From contig JAFDVU010000074.1 in the NCBI GenBank assembly GCA_018268835.1, forward strand, positions 1 to 32,487: a DNA stretch of 32,487 bases, given 5' to 3'. This document shows positions 13,744 through 21,282 of this stretch, one piece after another. Below the pieces are notes generated by a model, which saw only the letters and a list, made by a program, of their open reading frames with translations, did not search any database and was not told where the DNA came from. Both the position numbers and the translations under genes were made by a program. The stretch's first letter is position 1, and each line of letters begins with the position of its first letter. This stretch comes from Acidobacteriota bacterium (GTDB lineage: Bacteria; Acidobacteriota; Terriglobia; Bryobacterales; Bryobacteraceae).

Positions 13744-16727
13744 AACGTCTGCCCGATCGAAAAGAAGTATTGAAAATGGCTGATGCGCTGGAGCACGCAC
13801 TTGGCCGGGTACGTGACGCACGGATCCACGCCGGCGTTCACCAGGTCCTGCTGGTTGTTGGCCTTGAAGCCGCGGAAATACGGCGGATTGATGCTGTAGG
13901 CCAGGTCCACTCGGAAGGGTCCGATGGGCGTGCGGTAGCGGATGCCGAACCCCACGGCGTGAACCGTGTAATTGAAATCCTGCTCGTTGTGCTGCGACCA
14001 GCGCAGCGAAACCTTGCCGATGCTCGAGAAGATGTTGCCCATGTCGTGAAACAGCACTCCGCCGATGTTATCGCCGATCAGCGGAAAGCGCAGTTCCGTC
14101 TGGTTGAACAATAGCGCGGTGCCGCCGATGGGGAAGCCCGTGGTGAGATCGCGCGGACCCGCCTGGTAGTCGGGAAAGCCGCGCTGGGAGTTGTTTCCGC
14201 CGCCGAAGAACCGCTCCGCCAGAGGGATCGCGTTCAGCGGATCCCCATTATTGTTGAGCGCGTGGATGACGCCGACTTCGAGACTGCGCGCCAGCACGAA
14301 TCGCTTCCCGATCGGATGATAGGTGGCGTTGCGCGCCAGGAAACGGACGTAGTTGAACTGCGAGCCGAACGCATGCTCTGCCAGGCCCAGGTCGAGCGTG
14401 TTGTAGATGCCGCGGTGCGGTTCCACGGGATCGTCGCGGCGGTCTTGGATCAGCGCGAAAGAAAGCACGCCCACGCGCTCCGGCTGGGAGAGCAGCGGGA
14501 TCAGCAGCGGCGAAATCTTGAGCGTGGAACGGTCCACGCTCACGCGCCGGAACGTGTACCGGTAGAACAACGTGGTCGCCTTGCTGACCTTCTGCGAAAG
14601 CTGCTCGCTCTGCTCCCATCGCTTGAAGTTGAAGGTGCGCACGTCTCGCGAATCTTCGTACAGCCCGGTGAAGGATACGTTCAGGCTGTCGTGGTGTCCG
14701 AAGCGCGGCCAGCTATAGTTGAGCAGCGCGCGCCGGTCCAGCGTGGAGACGCGGGTGCGCAGGCTGACCGTGTGTCCCGCGCCCCAGAGGTTGATGCGGG
14801 TAACGTCCAGGCTGACGCGCGGCGAAAATCCGGCCTGTCCGGCGGGCGCGTCCAGGCAGGTCTGGCAGCCGCCGATTCGCGCGAATTCCGCACCGAACCC
14901 GACCCCGACCGAATAGCGCGCCGCCTCTTCCATGTTGTAGACCACGTACTTGCGATCCGTGTCCCCGTCCGGATTCTGGATGGCGGCGTCCACCTTGGCG
15001 AACACCCCCAGGTCGTACAGCCGCCGCTGGGTATCGGTGATCGCGGTGGGCGACAGCGGATCCCCGGGATTCAACTGCAGTTGGCGCGCCACCAGGGAAG
15101 GACGCGTGGTCTTCAGCCCCTGGTGGTTGATCACCACTTCGCGCACGAACTGCTGCTGCCCCTCGGTGATCTTGAACACCACGTCCAGGCGGTACGGATC
15201 GTTCGCGGAGGGTTTGGAGTTCCACTCGAACGTGGCCTTGGGGAAGCCGCTCTCGAAGTAGCGCGCCAGGATGGCGTCGCGGTCCAGCGCTACGTTGAAC
15301 TCGCTGAACGGCTGGCCTTGAGTGGAACTCAGCCGCGCCAGCAGCGATTCGCGGTTCAGCTTCTCCACCCCCTCCAGTTGCACGCTGTTCACCAGGTACT
15401 GCCGCCCTTCCTCGATGTGCAGCGCCACGGCCAGTTCCCCGGGATTGCCGCGGTAATCGTCCTGCGTGACGGCGGTTACCTTCACGTCGCGGAACCCGTT
15501 GGATTCGTACACATTGCGAATCGTGTCTTCATCCCTGCGCAGCAGGCTGCCGCTGAAGCGTCCATGCGGGAACTGCAGGAAGTTCGCGGTCTGCAGGAAC
15601 ATGCGGGATCGGAGCGTCTCCGTGCTGAAGTAGTGGTTGCCGTCAATCGTAATGGACACCAGCTTGTGCCGCCGCCCGGTGGCGATCAGAAAATCCAGGC
15701 TGGCTCTGTCCCGGATCACCGCCTGCTCCTTGAACTCCACCTGCGCTTCGAAGTAGCCCTGCGATTGCAGATAGTCGCGCAGGTTGCCTGCGCCCTCCAC
15801 CAGCAGGTCGTGGTCCACGGCGTGCTCTTCGTAAATCGGGATCAGCCGCTGCAGCCGCCGCTTGGGGAATTTGTACCCCACCGGGTTCACCTGAATGCGC
15901 GGCCCGGCTTCGATGCGCAGGACCGGTATGGCGGCGTTGCGCGCCGGATCGTAGCGCACCGATTCCAGCGTGACCTTGGCCTCCAGCCGGTTCTCCTTCT
16001 GGTACAGGTTGCGAATGCCCTCCAGCCCCCTGCTCACGCGCGCCTGCGTCATCGGCTTCCAGGTGTGGATGATCCAGCGGCGGAACTTCGTCGCCGCCAC
16101 GATCCGCTGGAGCGACACTTTGAGATCCCCGGTCACGTCCGGCGGAGCGAAGCGCGCCCGCCGTCCGCTTTCGATCTGGAAGCGGATGTGGATCTGCTGG
16201 TAGCGGTCGTCGTAATCGAAGACGGGCCTGACCGCCGGCGTGAACAGCCCGTTGCCCTCCAGCAGGCGGCGCTGCGAATTCACCGCCTGGTCCAGGCTCG
16301 CATCGCTGTAAGCCGTGCCCAACTCCAGGCGCGAGGCGTTCACCAGTTGTCCCGCCGTCGGCGGATCGTTCACCTTGCCGCCCGCGCTCACGTTGCCCAC
16401 GAACCAGCTATTCCTGGTGCGGAACGTGACGATCACTCCCTGGTTGTAGGGCTCGGCGTCCACCTGGATATCGGCGTAGCGTCCGGTGGCGAAGAGGCGC
16501 GCGATGCTCTCGCGCACCACGTCCATCGAGAGCGGCTGTCCCCGTTTGAGCGGCAGGATCTGGAACAACTCCTCGCCTTCGATCGGCTGCCGCGGCGGAT
16601 CGAACCGGATATTGACCACACTTCGCCCGATGTAAGCATTGGACTGCGCCGGAATTATGCCGGGAAAGGCCGCTATCAGCAAGACAAGGCCCGGCAGGTA
16701 GGCGTGCTGCGGTCGCACCGAACTCAT
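13740..16727 (-). CDS. Omp85/BamA-family outer-membrane assembly protein with about seven POTRA repeats
   Basis: This protein of 995 residues starts with a signal peptide (HAYLPGLVLLIAAFPGIIPAQ, up to about 28). I count about seven POTRA-like units over residues 30-605, each ending in a pattern like V-x-F-x-I-x-x-G (for example IRFQIESG, VLRIEAG, FLIATG, ALHIEEG, VFKITEG). A 16-strand-type beta-barrel follows (about 605-995), with the conserved lid-loop motif SQRGFPDY and a barrel-ending aromatic FFSIGQTF. BamA of E. coli has five POTRAs and TamA three. It inserts beta-barrel proteins into the outer membrane. The ATG at 16725-16727 gives the best signal peptide; an upstream GTG adds 12 residues. 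It heads the operon and is divergent from the E1-like gene, 44 bases away. Confidence 0.92.
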   Translation of the reverse strand: MSSVRPQHAYLPGLVLLIAAFPGIIPAQSNAYIGRSVVNIRFDPPRQPIEGEELFQILPLKRGQPLSMDVVRESIARLFATGRYADIQVDAEPYNQGVIVTFRTRNSWFVGNVSAGGKVNDPPTAGQLVNASRLELGTAYSDASLDQAVNSQRRLLEGNGLFTPAVRPVFDYDDRYQQIHIRFQIESGRRARFAPPDVTGDLKVSLQRIVAATKFRRWIIHTWKPMTQARVSRGLEGIRNLYQKENRLEAKVTLESVRYDPARNAAIPVLRIEAGPRIQVNPVGYKFPKRRLQRLIPIYEEHAVDHDLLVEGAGNLRDYLQSQGYFEAQVEFKEQAVIRDRASLDFLIATGRRHKLVSITIDGNHYFSTETLRSRMFLQTANFLQFPHGRFSGSLLRRDEDTIRNVYESNGFRDVKVTAVTQDDYRGNPGELAVALHIEEGRQYLVNSVQLEGVEKLNRESLLARLSSTQGQPFSEFNVALDRDAILARYFESGFPKATFEWNSKPSANDPYRLDVVFKITEGQQQFVREVVINHQGLKTTRPSLVARQLQLNPGDPLSPTAITDTQRRLYDLGVFAKVDAAIQNPDGDTDRKYVVYNMEEAARYSVGVGFGAEFARIGGCQTCLDAPAGQAGFSPRVSLDVTRINLWGAGHTVSLRTRVSTLDRRALLNYSWPRFGHHDSLNVSFTGLYEDSRDVRTFNFKRWEQSEQLSQKVSKATTLFYRYTFRRVSVDRSTLKISPLLIPLLSQPERVGVLSFALIQDRRDDPVEPHRGIYNTLDLGLAEHAFGSQFNYVRFLARNATYHPIGKRFVLARSLEVGVIHALNNNGDPLNAIPLAERFFGGGNNSQRGFPDYQAGPRDLTTGFPIGGTALLFNQTELRFPLIGDNIGGVLFHDMGNIFSSIGKVSLRWSQHNEQDFNYTVHAVGFGIRYRTPIGPFRVDLAYSINPPYFRGFKANNQQDLVNAGVDPCVTYPAKCVLQRISHFQYFFSIGQTF

Positions 16728-16771
16728 TTTATCGTAAGGCCTTTCCAGCAACTCTGTTACCATCGGCGGTG

Positions 16772-17782
16772 ATGGACGCTTCCCAACGGGAACGCTACTC
16801 GCGGCAGATCCTGTTCCCGCCCGTCGGGGAGCGCGGGCAGGAGCGGCTTTGCGCGGCCCATGCGGTGATCGCCGGATGCGGCGCGCTCGGCAGTTTTCAC
16901 GCCGCGAGCCTGGCTCGCGCCGGCGTCGGACGCCTCACCATCATCGACCGCGACTACGTCGAGCCCAGCAACCTACACCGGCAGTTTCTCTTCGAGGAGG
17001 CCGACGCCGAAGCCGCGCTGCCCAAAGCCGCGGCCGCCGCGCGCCACATCGCGCGCATCAATTCCTCCATCGAAGTGCGCGCCGCCGTGGCCGACCTCAC
17101 GCCCTCCAACGTGGAAGATCTACTCGGTAACGCTTCCATCGTCCTCGACGGCACGGACAATTTCGAAGCCCGCTACCTGATCAACGATTTCGCGGTCAGC
17201 CGCGGCATCCCCTGGGTTTACGGCGCCGCGGTGGCCGCCTACGGACTCACCATGCCGGTGATCCCCGGGCGCACAGCGTGCCTGCGCTGCGTCTATCCCG
17301 AGCCGCCCTCGGGCGCGCAACCCACTTGCGAGACCGCGGGCGTGATGGGCGCGATCGTCTCCGCGGTGGCGTCGCTACAGGTGGCCGACACGCTGCGCAT
17401 TCTCGTCGAAGGGGAAGTCCACGCGCGCATCACCACCCTCGACGTGTGGGGCGGGATCGTGCGCCAGGTGGAAGGTCCGGCGCGCGATGCCGACTGCCCC
17501 TGCTGCGCGCGGCGCGAGTTCCCCCACCTGGAAGAGAAGGCGCGCCCGCCGGTGAGCCTGTGCGGGCGCAACGCGGTGCAGGTGCGCGGATCGGGCGCGC
17601 TCGATCTGCCCGCGCTCGCCGCGCGCCTGGAACCGCTCGCGGCCGTGCGCGTCAACGAGTTCGCGCTGCGCGCGCAGTTGAGCGGCTACGACATCACGGT
17701 CTTCGCCGACGGCCGCGCTATCATCAAGGGAACCGACGACCCTGGGATCGCGCGCAGCCTGTACGCGCGCTACATCGGATAG
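16772..17782 (+). CDS. ThiF/MoeB/HesA-family E1-like adenylyltransferase
   Basis: The 336-residue protein should adenylate the C-terminus of a small ubiquitin-like sulfur carrier (ThiS or MoaD type). It has the ERYSRQILFPPVG opening, the nucleotide loop GCGALG (35-40), DRDYVEPSNLHRQFLF (59-74), the DGTDNFEARYLIND segment, a candidate catalytic Cys (C186 in PTCETAG), and two zinc Cys pairs (C170/C173 and C242/C245). The C-terminal extension (about 258-336, SLCGRNAVQV to FADGRAIIKGTDD) is common in bacterial MoeB/ThiF-like proteins and is not a rhodanese. No ThiS/MoaD-like gene is adjacent, so the pathway (thiamine, molybdopterin or other) is undecided. The ATG at 16772 follows a GGCGGTG ribosome binding site; a GTG one codon earlier is an alternative. 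Confidence 0.88.
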   Translation: MDASQRERYSRQILFPPVGERGQERLCAAHAVIAGCGALGSFHAASLARAGVGRLTIIDRDYVEPSNLHRQFLFEEADAEAALPKAAAAARHIARINSSIEVRAAVADLTPSNVEDLLGNASIVLDGTDNFEARYLINDFAVSRGIPWVYGAAVAAYGLTMPVIPGRTACLRCVYPEPPSGAQPTCETAGVMGAIVSAVASLQVADTLRILVEGEVHARITTLDVWGGIVRQVEGPARDADCPCCARREFPHLEEKARPPVSLCGRNAVQVRGSGALDLPALAARLEPLAAVRVNEFALRAQLSGYDITVFADGRAIIKGTDDPGIARSLYARYIG

Positions 17783-17786
17783 GAGG
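17781..17786 (+). promoter_or_regulatory. Strong ribosome binding site supporting a TTG start
   Basis: AGGAGG overlaps the end of the E1-like gene's stop codon region and lies 5 bases before TTG at 17792. It fixes the unusual start codon of the short-chain dehydrogenase and suggests co-translation of the pair. Confidence 0.7.
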
Positions 17787-17791
17787 GGACC

Positions 17792-18640
17792 TTGTCCATC
17801 GCGCTCGTCACCGGCACCAGCACCGGGATCGGACTCGCTACCGCCGTCACGCTCGCGCGCGCCGGCCACACCGTCTACGCCACCATGCGCAACCCCGCCG
17901 GAGGCGCGGCGGAGGTCCGCGCCGTCGCGCAGGCCGAAAACCTGCCCATCCACGTCCTGCAACTGGACGTGAACAGCGACGAAAGCGTCCGCGAGACCTT
18001 CGCCCACGCCGGGCCGCTGGACGTGCTGGTGAACAACGCCGGCGTCGGCGGCCACGCCTCGGTCGAGGAGATGCCGCTCGAAGAATTCCGCTCCGTGATG
18101 GAGACCAACTTCTTCGGCGCGCTGCGCTGCATCAAGGCCGCGCTGCCTGCGATGCGCGAGCGGCGCGCCGGACTGATCGTGAACGTGACCAGCGTGGCCG
18201 GGCGCCTCGCCGGCGGAGCGCAGGGAGCCTATTCGGCGTCGAAGTGGGCACTGGAGGCGCTCAGCGAATCGCTGGCCTGCGAAGTGGCCGCCTTCGGCAT
18301 CCGGGTGGCGGTGGTGGAACCGGGCGTGATCGCGACGCCGATCTTCGGCAAGAGCGATATGCGCGGCGAATCCATCTACCCGCACGCCCGCCGCCTGGAC
18401 GCCTTCTTCCGCGCCTCCCTGAAGAACCCGGTCTCGCCCTACGTGGTGGGCGAAGCCATCCGCGACATCGTGGCCGGCGGCAACGGCAAACTGCGCCATC
18501 CCGTGGGACCCGACGCGGCGCCGCTGATCGCCTCGCGCGCCGCCACCAGCGACGAAGACTGGATCGCCAGCCAGGCGGTCAGCGACCGGGAGTGGTGCGA
18601 GCGCATCGGCCGCGCCTTCGGCATGAAGATCGATCTGTAG
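17792..18640 (+). CDS. Short-chain dehydrogenase/reductase (SDR)
   Basis: A classical SDR of 282 residues: the nucleotide motif TGTSTGIG (7-14), NNAG (81-84), catalytic S134, Y147 and K151 (YSASK), and PGVIATP after the active site. It should oxidise or reduce an alcohol/carbonyl substrate with NAD(P)(H) in the cytoplasm; the substrate is unknown. The TTG start is set by AGGAGG at 17781-17786. It probably forms a two-gene unit with the E1-like gene, whose stop overlaps the ribosome binding site. It converges with the D-2-hydroxyacid dehydrogenase, leaving only 2 bases between the two stops and no terminator. Confidence 0.92.
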   Translation: MSIALVTGTSTGIGLATAVTLARAGHTVYATMRNPAGGAAEVRAVAQAENLPIHVLQLDVNSDESVRETFAHAGPLDVLVNNAGVGGHASVEEMPLEEFRSVMETNFFGALRCIKAALPAMRERRAGLIVNVTSVAGRLAGGAQGAYSASKWALEALSESLACEVAAFGIRVAVVEPGVIATPIFGKSDMRGESIYPHARRLDAFFRASLKNPVSPYVVGEAIRDIVAGGNGKLRHPVGPDAAPLIASRAATSDEDWIASQAVSDREWCERIGRAFGMKIDL

Positions 18641-18642
18641 CC

Positions 18643-19614
18643 CTAATATCCCAGTTGCTTGTTGACCACGTTGAGCAGCGGCTCGCCTTTTCTGAAGCGC
18701 TCGAACTGCTGGAGGAAGAAGCGCATCGCCTGCTCGGTCCAGTCGCTGGTGTGATCGGCGCAGTGCGGGCTGAGCAGGACGTTGTCCAGCTTGTAGAACG
18801 GGTGCCCTTCGGGGAGCGGCTCCTTGTCGAAGACGTCGAGCGCGGCGCCGCGGATGCGCCGTTCGGTGAGCGCGCGCAGCATCGCGGCTTCGTCGATCAC
18901 CGGACCGCGTCCCACGTTGATCACCACGGCGCCGGGCTTCATGGCGGCGAATTCGCGTTCGCCGAGCAACCCGCGCGTCTCCGGCGTGAGCGGCGCCGCC
19001 GCCACCACGTAATCGCAGGCCGCGATCATCTCCGCGCGGCGTTCCGGCGGGAACACTTCGGCGGCGAATTCGTCGGCCGCGCCCGCCGCCGCGTGCCGCT
19101 TCACCGCCAGCACCCGCATTCCCATGGCGCGCGCGCGCGACGCCACCGCGCGCCCGATATCGCCGTAGCCCACGATGCCCACGGTCTGCCGCGAGATCTC
19201 CTCCACGTCGAACTGCTCCCAGAGCCCGGCCTCCTGGTTGCGCAGCATGCGGCGGAAATCTTTGGCGAAAAACAAAATCGCGCCCAGCGCGAATTCTCCC
19301 AGCGACGGGCTGAACACGCCGGTCCCGTTGGTGAGGGGGACGGGGCTGGCGATCAGTTCCGGGAAGAGCACGCTGTCCACGCCCGCGCTGCGCGTGTGCA
19401 CCCACCGTACGCGCGGCGCCAGCGGGAAGACCGCGCGCAGCAGGTTGCCGCCCAGCGCCCAGTTGAAGATCGCGTCCGCGTCTTCGACGAGGTTCTCGAA
19501 GGCTTCGACGCTGGTGCCCACCGCGAGATTGGTTTCCGCGGGCAGTTGTTCGAGCAGCGCGAGATTTCTATCCGTGAGGTCCGAGGTCAATACCAGCAGC
19601 GTAAGATTGCCCAT
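18643..19614 (-). CDS. D-2-hydroxyacid dehydrogenase family protein
   Basis: This NAD(P)-dependent 2-hydroxyacid dehydrogenase has 323 residues and interconverts a 2-ketoacid and a D-2-hydroxyacid. The nucleotide loop is GYGDIG (149-154). The catalytic Arg, Glu and His are present: R236 (NVGRGPVID), E265 (DVFDKEPLP) and H284 (SPHCADHT). Substrate-side residues include TRSAGVDS (74-81). Length and C-terminus are normal for glyoxylate/hydroxypyruvate reductase-like members. A link with the glycerate 2-kinase encoded at 21279-22556 is attractive, since hydroxypyruvate reductase makes glycerate, but the genes are not in one operon. It is divergent from the MFS gene, with 56 bases between. Confidence 0.93.
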   Translation of the reverse strand: MGNLTLLVLTSDLTDRNLALLEQLPAETNLAVGTSVEAFENLVEDADAIFNWALGGNLLRAVFPLAPRVRWVHTRSAGVDSVLFPELIASPVPLTNGTGVFSPSLGEFALGAILFFAKDFRRMLRNQEAGLWEQFDVEEISRQTVGIVGYGDIGRAVASRARAMGMRVLAVKRHAAAGAADEFAAEVFPPERRAEMIAACDYVVAAAPLTPETRGLLGEREFAAMKPGAVVINVGRGPVIDEAAMLRALTERRIRGAALDVFDKEPLPEGHPFYKLDNVLLSPHCADHTSDWTEQAMRFFLQQFERFRKGEPLLNVVNKQLGY

Positions 19615-19670
19615 CAGGAGAAAGCTATCACACGTGGGATGCCTCTCCGGCGTGCTAGGATGAGCGGCCA

Positions 19671-20897
19671 GTGAGATCTCGTTGGGAAACGGTGCTGGGC
19701 GTTCTGTTCCTGGTCAACGTCCTGAACTTTTACGATCGCCTGGTGCTGGGCGCGGTGCTGGAGCCCGTGCGCCGCGAGTTCGCGCTCTCCGACACGCAAC
19801 TGGGCGCCATGGTCACGCTCTTCACCCTGGTGTTCGCAGCCGCCGGACTGCCCGCGGGGCGCCTCTCCGATACGCGCGGGCGGCGCGGGCTGCTCGCCCT
19901 GGGAATCGCCGCGTGGGCCGCGCTCACCGGACTCTCCGCGCTGGCGGTGAATTACGCGATGCTGCTGGCGACGCGCCTTGGCGTGGGCATCGGCGAAGCC
20001 GTGTGCACGCCCGCGGCCACGAGTTGGATCGGCGACACCGCGCCGCCCGGGCGGCGCACCCGCGCCATGGCGTGGTTCATGATGGCGGTGCCGGTGGGCG
20101 GCCTGCTCAGCTACGCGATCGGCGGCGGGGTGGCGCAGGCGCTCGGATGGCGCGCCGCCATGGCGGTGGCGGCGGCGCCCGCGCTGCTGCTGGCGCCCGC
20201 CGTGCTTTGGCTGAAGGAACCGGCGCGCACCGCGCAGTCCGCGGCCGCGCCGGCCGCGTGGCAGCCCGGCAAAGGGTTCTGGTGGATCGCCGCCTCCGGC
20301 GCGGCGGTCAACTTCGCGCTCTACGCCTTCTCCACGTTCCTGCCCGCGATGCTGACGCGCTATCACGGGATGACGGTGGCGTCTGCGGGGGTATGGGTGG
20401 GGATCGGCACCGGAGTCTCGGGAATCGCGGGCGCGCTGGCGGCGGGCGCGGCGGGCGACCGCACGCGCTCCCGCCTCGGTCTCACCGCGTGGGTCATGCT
20501 GGCCGCCGCGCTACCCATGTTCCTGGCGCTGCGCGTTTCACCCGGCGGCGCCGGCATGGCGGTGACGCTGGCGATGATCGCCTACGGCATGATGCAGATG
20601 TATTACGGGCTGGTCTACGCGGCGCTCCACGACCTGGTGCCCGCCGGGGCGCACGGCCGCGCAATGTCGCTGTATTTGCTGGTGACCTACCTGGGCGGCG
20701 CATCGTGGGGTCCGGTGGCCACCGGGCGGCTCAGCGACTGGCTGGCGCGCGCTTCCGGGTTGGGTGGTGAAGCCGCGCGCGCCGCCGGCTTGCACGGCGC
20801 CCTGTACGTGGTCCCGGCGCTGGCCGTGGTGCTGGCGGGGATACTGTGGATGGCGGCCCGTTCCGGTGAACCAAGGTGGTCCAAAATTCGCGGTTAA
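19671..20897 (+). CDS. Major facilitator superfamily transporter
   Basis: A 408-residue inner-membrane protein with about twelve hydrophobic segments. The opening VLGVLFLVNVLNFYDRLVLGAVLEPVRREFALSDTQLG resembles Spinster-like and related MFS carriers. The loop 2-3 signature is PAGRLSDTRGRRGLLALG, and GVGIGEAVCTPAATSWIGD lies in helix 4. The cargo is unknown. The GTG at 19671 is the start; TAGGAT at 19656-19661 could be a -10 box very close to it. The last nine codons (EPRWSKIRG) lie inside the left arm of a large inverted repeat that continues past the stop, so the C-terminus may derive from a repeat insertion. Confidence 0.9.
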   Translation: MRSRWETVLGVLFLVNVLNFYDRLVLGAVLEPVRREFALSDTQLGAMVTLFTLVFAAAGLPAGRLSDTRGRRGLLALGIAAWAALTGLSALAVNYAMLLATRLGVGIGEAVCTPAATSWIGDTAPPGRRTRAMAWFMMAVPVGGLLSYAIGGGVAQALGWRAAMAVAAAPALLLAPAVLWLKEPARTAQSAAAPAAWQPGKGFWWIAASGAAVNFALYAFSTFLPAMLTRYHGMTVASAGVWVGIGTGVSGIAGALAAGAAGDRTRSRLGLTAWVMLAAALPMFLALRVSPGGAGMAVTLAMIAYGMMQMYYGLVYAALHDLVPAGAHGRAMSLYLLVTYLGGASWGPVATGRLSDWLARASGLGGEAARAAGLHGALYVVPALAVVLAGILWMAARSGEPRWSKIRG

Positions 20898-20936
20898 GTG
20901 ATTGAAAAACGGTTGAATTTTGGACCAACCTGGTTC
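20868..20936. repeat. Large inverted repeat spanning the convergent MFS and TPR gene ends
   Basis: The left arm (20868-20889) and right arm (20915-20936) are 22 bases each and complementary at 20 of 22 positions, including the perfect inner 13 bases TGGTCCAAAATTC. The loop is 25 bases (20890-20914). The inner arms and loop are AT-rich in a very GC-rich neighbourhood. The left arm encodes the last residues of the MFS protein and the right arm ends in the TPR gene stop codon. No T-tract follows either arm. It may act as a bidirectional terminator or 3'-end stabiliser, or be a small mobile palindrome. Confidence 0.85.
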
Positions 20937-21282
20937 ATTTCTCCGGCGTTTTGTAGCGCTCCAGGAGCGCCAGCGCGGCGCCATTTCCGTGCTCGGCGGC
21001 GAGGCGGGCGTGACACCAGGCGGCGGCGTCGTCGGCGCGCGCGATGTAGATCTCGGCCAGCGCGTTGTGGGCGTCGCCGAAGGCGGGATCGAGCCGCACG
21101 GCTTCGAGCAACAGGCCGAGCGCATCCTCCTGCCGGTGCGCGACGCGGTACAACTGCGCGAGGTGGTAGTAGGGCTTCGCGTTCGCCGGTTCGCGGGCAA
21201 TCCAGGCGAGTTGCTCGTCGATCTGCCGCCGCGTTTCGTGATCGAGCGCGAACTCGATCACCTCTTTGCGCCAGAAGCTCAC
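20935..21282 (-). CDS. Small TPR-repeat protein
   Basis: This 115-residue protein has no signal peptide and consists of about three tetratricopeptide helix pairs: AKPYYHLAQLYRVAHRQEDALGLLLEAVRLDP (about 34-66) and FGDAHNALAEIYIARADDAAAWCHARLAAE (about 68-97) are clear TPR units. TPRs bind other proteins; the partner is unknown. It is the last gene of a four-gene operon and overlaps the glycerate kinase stop by ATGA. The C-terminus (LERYKTPEK) runs to the edge of the inverted repeat. Confidence 0.8.
   Translation of the reverse strand: MSFWRKEVIEFALDHETRRQIDEQLAWIAREPANAKPYYHLAQLYRVAHRQEDALGLLLEAVRLDPAFGDAHNALAEIYIARADDAAAWCHARLAAEHGNGAALALLERYKTPEK

Noticed and set aside
14262..16772. An 836-codon plus-strand open frame opposite the Omp85 gene
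   Set aside because: Shadow of the GC-rich coding strand; the minus-strand product is an unmistakable POTRA/beta-barrel protein.
17278..19674. Very long open frames on both strands across the E1, SDR and hydroxyacid dehydrogenase genes
   Set aside because: They cross several real genes and have Arg-rich, domain-free translations.
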